8,974 bases of DNA, from positions 1 through 8,974 of the forward strand of contig JASHQV010000458.1 of the NCBI GenBank assembly GCA_030038955.1, written 5' to 3'. Positions 5,298 through 8,974 of this stretch are shown here, piece by piece (positions within the stretch are counted from its first letter, which is position 1; the number at the start of each line of letters is the position of its first letter). Under the pieces are notes generated by a model, which saw nothing but the letters and a program-made list of their open reading frames with translations, made no database searches and was not told the DNA's origin. Source of the DNA: Solirubrobacteraceae bacterium. Lineage in GTDB: Bacteria > Actinomycetota > Thermoleophilia > Solirubrobacterales > Solirubrobacteraceae. A program made the translations under genes and the position numbers.

Positions 5298-6332
5298 CTA
5301 CGGGCGCGGGGCCACCGCGGTGAGCGACCCGTACGCGTCCGGTCGCCGCGTCCGCAGGAACGGGAACAGCTCGAGCCAGTCGTCGCGCTGGTCGAGGTCG
5401 AGGTCGGCGACCAGCACGGCCGCCTCGTCGCGCGGGGCCTGGACGAGGATGCGTCCGTACGGATCGGAGATGAAGCTCGAGCCGTAGAACGTGATCGGCC
5501 CCTCGCTGCCGATCCGGTTGACGGCCACCATGAACGTGCCGTTGGCGACACCGTTGCCGACGATCACCTGCTGCCACAGCGGCTCGGTGTCGAACCCCGG
5601 ATGGTCGGGCTCGGAGCCGATCGCGGTCGGGTAGATGATCACCTCGGCGCCCGCCAGCGAGTAGGCGCGCGCCAGCTCCGGAAACCACTGGTCCCAGCAG
5701 GTCGGCAACCCGAGCAGCGCATCGTCTCTCCCGGCCGTCCCGGCGTCTTGGCCGCCGCCGGTCCCAGCGCCTCGGCCCGTGGCGCCGGCGCCGCCTCCGA
5801 TCGGCACCCTCGCCAGCGGGAACGGATCGCCATTCGCCGGCCCCGGGCGGAAGTAGTGGTCCTCGTAGTAGCCGGCGGTGACCGGGATGTGGAGCTTCCG
5901 CGTGCGGGTCACGAGCTCGCCGTCGGGGGCGACCAGGATCGCCGTGTTGAAGCCGAGCCCGTCGGACCGCCCGCCCTCGCCGTCGGCCCGCTCGAACAGC
6001 GACGCATGCACGTACACGCCGTGCTCGCGGGCGCACCGCCGCGCGAACGTGATCGTCGCGCCGGACCCCAGCTGCTCGGGCTCGATCCCGGCTGCCGCCG
6101 GTCCGTCCGGCGTGATCGCAAAGTACGGCGACAGCGTCAGCTCCTGCAGGCAGACGATGGCGGCGCCCGCTTCGGCGGCGCTCGCGACCCCGGTCGCGAG
6201 CGCCGCCAGGTGCTCGTCGGGGTCGGGGTGCCAGCGCTCCTGGACTGCCCCGATCCGCAGCGGCCGTCGCTTCGGCGGGTGCGTCCTCGCGGGCGAGGAC
6301 GGGATCTCGAACGCAGTCAGCAGCCGTGGCAT
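5298..6332 (-). CDS. aguB: N-carbamoylputrescine amidohydrolase (nitrilase superfamily)
   Basis: The 344-residue product is a carbon-nitrogen hydrolase with the Glu-Lys-Cys triad: E64 in CLQELTLSPYF, K146 in TRKLHIPVTAGYYED and C212 in GLPTCWDQWFPELAR. It also has the AguB-like segments YYEDHYFRPG, IIYPTAIGSEP and FYGSSFISDPYGRIL. The enzyme hydrolyses N-carbamoylputrescine to putrescine, CO2 and ammonia. The assignment over other nitrilases rests on these motifs and on the agmatine deiminase gene 7 bp upstream in the same operon. The ATG at 6332 is preferred: it follows the aguA stop, while the longer frame would overlap aguA. There is no strong Shine-Dalgarno sequence, so translational coupling is likely. 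An oddity is a Gly/Ala-rich stretch at ~178-204, between PLARVP and the nucleophile strand, where homologues usually have a short structured turn. Flanking motifs stay in frame, so it looks like an insertion and not a frameshift. Confidence 0.9.
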   Translation of the reverse strand: MPRLLTAFEIPSSPARTHPPKRRPLRIGAVQERWHPDPDEHLAALATGVASAAEAGAAIVCLQELTLSPYFAITPDGPAAAGIEPEQLGSGATITFARRCAREHGVYVHASLFERADGEGGRSDGLGFNTAILVAPDGELVTRTRKLHIPVTAGYYEDHYFRPGPANGDPFPLARVPIGGGAGATGRGAGTGGGQDAGTAGRDDALLGLPTCWDQWFPELARAYSLAGAEVIIYPTAIGSEPDHPGFDTEPLWQQVIVGNGVANGTFMVAVNRIGSEGPITFYGSSFISDPYGRILVQAPRDEAAVLVADLDLDQRDDWLELFPFLRTRRPDAYGSLTAVAPRP

Positions 6333-6339
6333 CGGTCCG

Positions 6340-7323
6340 CTATTGATACCGCGTCGGGACCTGCTGGGTGATGCAGTGCGGACCGCCGCCGCCATATGCG
6401 AGCACCGCGCCCGGTACGGCCACGACCTGACGGCCCGGGTAGGCGGCGGCGATCAGCGACAGCGACTCCTCGTCGCTGTCGACGCCCGTCACCGGCACGA
6501 TCACGCCGCCGTTGCACACGTAGAAGTTGAGATAGCTGACCGCCACCCGTTCGCCCGCAACCTCCGCGTAGGGGAGGTGGGGCAGCTCGCGCACGCCCAG
6601 CCCGGCTGCTTGCAGCCGCCGCCGGTTGTCCTCGCAGTTGTCGTAGTTGGGATTGTCTTCGGCGACCGTCTGCAGCAGCACCTCGCCGGTCTCCGTGAAC
6701 GCCGCGATCAGGTCGATGTGGCCGTCGGTGTCGCGGTCCTCGAGCAGTCCCTGACCGAGCCAGACGATCCGCTCGGCGCCGAGCTGCTGGCGCAGCGCCG
6801 CCTCGATCTGACGGCGCGACAGCGACGGGTTGCGGTTGCGGTTCAGCAGGCACTGCTCGGTGCTCAGCACGGTGCCGGTGCCGTCGCTGTGGACCGAGCC
6901 TCCCTCCAGCACCAGCGGCGCCTCGCGAACCTCGTCGTCGAGCGCCTCGGCGACGAGCCGGCCGACGGCGGCGTCACGATCCCACGGCGAGAACTTCTCG
7001 CCCCAGGCGTTGAAGCGGAAGTGCGTCGCCACGCGCCTGCCGCGCTCGCCCTCGCGGACGTAGATCGGCCCGCAGTCGCGCAGCCACGAGTCATCCAACG
7101 GCAGCTCCAGCACCTCCACGGCCGGCGAGCAGGCCGCGCGGGCCTGCGCGGCCTGCTCGCCGGGGTTGGCGATCATCGTCACCGGCTCGAACGCCGCGAC
7201 AGCGTTGGCCACGGTCGCGTAGTCCTGGCGCGCCTGCGCGAGCGTCTCTTCCCACAGCTCCACGCGGCACGGCCAGCCGATCAGCGTTCGCTCGTGCGGT
7301 TCCCACTCGGCCGGCCAGCGCAT
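6340..7323 (-). CDS. aguA: Agmatine deiminase (peptidylarginine-deiminase family)
   Basis: The 327-residue product carries the agmatine deiminase signatures in order: MRWPAEWEPHERTLIGWP at the N-terminus, DDSWLRDCGPIYV (77-89), FNAWGEKF, LEGGSVHSDGTGTVLSTEQC (139-158), LNRNRNP, DRDTDGHIDL with H202, VSYLNFYVCNGGVIVP, and the C-terminal GGGGPHCITQQVP with the nucleophile C317. It converts agmatine to N-carbamoylputrescine plus ammonia in the cytoplasm, and the next gene encodes the amidase that completes putrescine synthesis. Length is slightly shorter than many family members (~340-370) but no core motif is missing. The ATG at 7323 begins the conserved N-terminus and lies 6 nt after a TAGGCT hexamer, suggesting a leaderless operon mRNA. 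The 163-bp gap to the upstream MFS gene holds no ORF I can support and only a weak 5-bp hairpin (7357-7371). No arginine decarboxylase gene is nearby. Confidence 0.95.
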   Translation of the reverse strand: MRWPAEWEPHERTLIGWPCRVELWEETLAQARQDYATVANAVAAFEPVTMIANPGEQAAQARAACSPAVEVLELPLDDSWLRDCGPIYVREGERGRRVATHFRFNAWGEKFSPWDRDAAVGRLVAEALDDEVREAPLVLEGGSVHSDGTGTVLSTEQCLLNRNRNPSLSRRQIEAALRQQLGAERIVWLGQGLLEDRDTDGHIDLIAAFTETGEVLLQTVAEDNPNYDNCEDNRRRLQAAGLGVRELPHLPYAEVAGERVAVSYLNFYVCNGGVIVPVTGVDSDEESLSLIAAAYPGRQVVAVPGAVLAYGGGGPHCITQQVPTRYQ

Positions 7324-7329
7324 CGACTG

Positions 7330-7335
7330 AGCCTA
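7330..7335 (-). promoter_or_regulatory. -10-like element TAGGCT for the aguA-aguB operon
   Basis: The minus strand reads GGATAGGCT, then CAGTCG, then the ATG of aguA, so the hexamer ends 6 nt before the start, the same spacing as at yceH. A loose -35 candidate, TCGACC, lies about 18 nt further upstream. No Shine-Dalgarno sequence is present between hexamer and ATG. Confidence 0.5.
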
Positions 7336-7486
7336 TCCGCCCGGGCGCCGAGCGGTCGACGTTTGCCGTCGGCCCCAAGGCCAGCGGCGCCGGCGACGAG
7401 CCAACCGGGATCGCCCAGGCTGCTACGGGCACTCAGACGGCAGCGGCGCGATCGAGACGTCAGCTGCAGACCGAGTGCGCACCCGC

Positions 7487-8974
7487 TCAGGCGGCTGCGC
7501 GCTCGGTCTCGGTGACGGCGCCGACGCGGACGTCCTCGTGCCGGTAGATGCCGCCGCGCATCATCGACGCGGCCGCGGCGACCAGGCAGGCGACGATTGC
7601 GAACGCGAACGCCTCGTGCAGGCCGGAGCGGAACGGCGCCGAGATCAGCTCGGGAAAGAACGCGCGGCCGGTCAGGATCGTGCGGTTGTGCGCCGACAGC
7701 CCGGCCAGCACCCGGGGCCCCGCGAGGTGCTCGATCGGGTTGTAGCCGAGGAACGCTGCGAACAGGATCGACACCGGCGGCACATGGCTGATCACGCCAG
7801 CGGCCGAGGCGCTGACCCCGTGCGCCCGCAGGCCAGTCGCGAGCGTGTGCGGCAGGCTGCTGGCGAGCCCGAGGATCATCAACGAGAAGAACACCCCCAC
7901 CGACAGGACCTGGGCGGAGTTCTGGAAGGTCTGATTCATGCCGCCGCCGGCGCCGCGGTCGCCAGGCGGCAGGCTGTTCATCACGCCGGCGCGGTTGGGC
8001 GACGAGAACATCCCCATGCAGATGCCGTTGAGCAGCAGCACGAGCCCGAACTCGGGGTAGGAGAAGTCGGTCGGCAGCAGCCACAACAGTGCGAACGTGA
8101 TCGCCGCCCCGACCATCCCGCCGGTGGCGAACGGGCGCGCGCCGAAGCGATCGGACAGGTAGCCGGAGGCGGGCCCGGACACGAGCATCCCGATCGTCAA
8201 CGGCAGCATGCACAGCCCCGCCTTGAGCGGCGTGTCGGCGAAGTCGACGCCGTGCTGGGGCAGCCAGATGCCCTGCAGCCAGATGATCAGGATGAACATC
8301 AGCCCGCCGCGAGCGACGGCCGACAGGAAGGTCGACAGCGTGCCGAACGTGAACGCGCGGATGCGCAGCAGCGGCAGGCGGAACATCGGGTCGGGGACGT
8401 GGCGCTCGAGCGCCGCGAACGCGACCAGGCAGGCCAGCCCCGAGCCGAGCAGCGCCAGCACGCGGGGGCTGCCCCAGCCGGTGCTGTGCCCGCCCCACGG
8501 GCGGATCCCGTAGGTGATCGCGACCATGATCAGGATCAGCCCGAGCGCGAACGTGAGGTTGCCCGGCCAGTCGATCCTGGCGCGGTGCGGGTGGCTCAGC
8601 TCGCGCAGCTTCAGGTACCCCCAGACGGTCCCGAACAGCCCTACGGGCACCGAGATCAGGAACACCAGGCGCCAGTCGATCGGCGCCAGCAGGCCGCCGA
8701 GCACGAGCCCGATGAACATCCCGCTGACGCCGACGATGTTGTTGATCCCGAGTGCCATGCCGCGCTGGTTTGACGGGAACGCATCGGTGATGATCGCCGC
8801 CGAGTTGGCCAGCAGGAAGGCGCCGCCGATCCCCTGGAACAGGCGCAGCACGATCAGATAGGTGGCGCCGGCGGCGCCGGTCAGCCAGTCGAGCGTCAGC
8901 AGCAGCGACGCCACCGTGTAGACGACGAACCCGAGGTTGTAGATCCGCACGCGCCCGAACATGTCGCCGAGCCG
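7487..8974 (-). CDS. DHA2-type (14-TM) MFS efflux transporter, N-terminus outside window
   Basis: The frame is open to the right edge and ends at the TGA at 7487-7489, giving 495 visible residues. The visible start, RLGDMFGRVR, is the loop 2-3 motif A of MFS drug:proton antiporters, so TM1, TM2 and the true start are missing; the ATG at 8962 falls inside motif A and is not the start. Twelve hydrophobic segments follow, which with the missing two make 14, as in the DHA2/EmrB-QacA group. Recognisable parts are LIVLRLFQGIGGAFLL (TM4), GVSGMFIGLVLGG (TM5, motif C position), WRLVFLISVPVG (TM6), a second motif-A-like GYLSDRFGARP, and a TM13 beginning MNQTFQNSAQ. Motif C normally has GP-x-x-GG; here Pro is Leu. 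An extended segment (~390-450) separates the last two helices. The substrate cannot be predicted. The gene lies upstream of aguA on the same strand, but with a 163-bp gap and a separate aguA promoter candidate. Confidence 0.9.
   Translation of the reverse strand, partial: RLGDMFGRVRIYNLGFVVYTVASLLLTLDWLTGAAGATYLIVLRLFQGIGGAFLLANSAAIITDAFPSNQRGMALGINNIVGVSGMFIGLVLGGLLAPIDWRLVFLISVPVGLFGTVWGYLKLRELSHPHRARIDWPGNLTFALGLILIMVAITYGIRPWGGHSTGWGSPRVLALLGSGLACLVAFAALERHVPDPMFRLPLLRIRAFTFGTLSTFLSAVARGGLMFILIIWLQGIWLPQHGVDFADTPLKAGLCMLPLTIGMLVSGPASGYLSDRFGARPFATGGMVGAAITFALLWLLPTDFSYPEFGLVLLLNGICMGMFSSPNRAGVMNSLPPGDRGAGGGMNQTFQNSAQVLSVGVFFSLMILGLASSLPHTLATGLRAHGVSASAAGVISHVPPVSILFAAFLGYNPIEHLAGPRVLAGLSAHNRTILTGRAFFPELISAPFRSGLHEAFAFAIVACLVAAAASMMRGGIYRHEDVRVGAVTETERAAA

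Noticed and set aside
5718..5801. Double frameshift in aguB producing the glycine-rich stretch
   Set aside because: I translated the neighbouring frames around the stretch and saw no lost family motif; both flanks are in the same frame.
7357..7371. 5-bp hairpin CGACG-TTTGC-CGTCG as a terminator of the MFS gene
   Set aside because: It is short, more than 100 bp after the MFS stop, and such small palindromes are frequent by chance here.
5878..7515. A 545-codon plus-strand open frame across aguB, aguA and the gap before the MFS gene
   Set aside because: It is the antisense shadow of two well-supported genes; its translation is Arg-rich and has no family motif.
7475..8773. A 432-codon plus-strand frame opposite the MFS gene
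   Set aside because: It is rich in Arg, Gln and Glu with no hydrophobic core or motif, as expected from the antisense of a membrane-protein gene at high GC.

Overview
This is a very GC-rich window (by eye about 70% G+C, with C or G at most third codon positions). It looks like chromosomal DNA of a high-GC actinobacterium. The mix of a bacterial G1 glutamic peptidase, an FN3/glycine-rich exported protein, a ferritin-VIT1 fusion and a 14-TM MFS exporter fits the Thermoleophilia/Solirubrobacterales best. That placement is an inference from gene content, not from a marker gene. I see no rRNA, tRNA, CRISPR array, insertion sequence, integrase or phage gene.

Layout from left to right: (i) 2-502, the C-terminal end of an exported glycine-rich/fibronectin-III-like protein on the plus strand, followed by a strong hairpin; (ii) 695-1900, a plus-strand iron/manganese transporter with an N-terminal ferritin-like domain (MbfA type), ending convergently against (iii) 1929-2624, a minus-strand YceH/DUF480 tandem winged-helix protein; (iv) 2707-3720, a minus-strand secreted G1 (eqolisin) peptidase with a C-terminal Gly-Gly-Tyr repeat tail, separated from yceH by a 17-bp-stem hairpin; (v) 3818-5221, a divergently transcribed FAD-linked 2-hydroxyacid oxidase/dehydrogenase of the GlcD/D-lactate dehydrogenase class; (vi) a minus-strand pair, agmatine deiminase (6340-7323) and N-carbamoylputrescine amidohydrolase (5298-6332), 7 bp apart; (vii) 7487-8974, a minus-strand 14-TM DHA2-type MFS exporter whose N-terminus lies beyond the right edge.

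The only clear pathway is agmatine -> N-carbamoylputrescine -> putrescine, encoded by the aguA-aguB pair. No arginine decarboxylase is present to supply agmatine. The other genes look like independent single-gene units, most with their own hairpin or their own start-proximal -10 element. A shared feature is that four start codons (695, 2624, 3818, 7323) have a TAnnCT hexamer 6-10 nt upstream and no Shine-Dalgarno sequence, which suggests leaderless mRNAs.

I do not see a convincing new multi-gene system. The most unusual items are the GGY-repeat tail on a glutamic peptidase, the repeated leaderless-start architecture, and a glycine/alanine-rich insertion just before the catalytic cysteine of the putrescine-pathway amidase.
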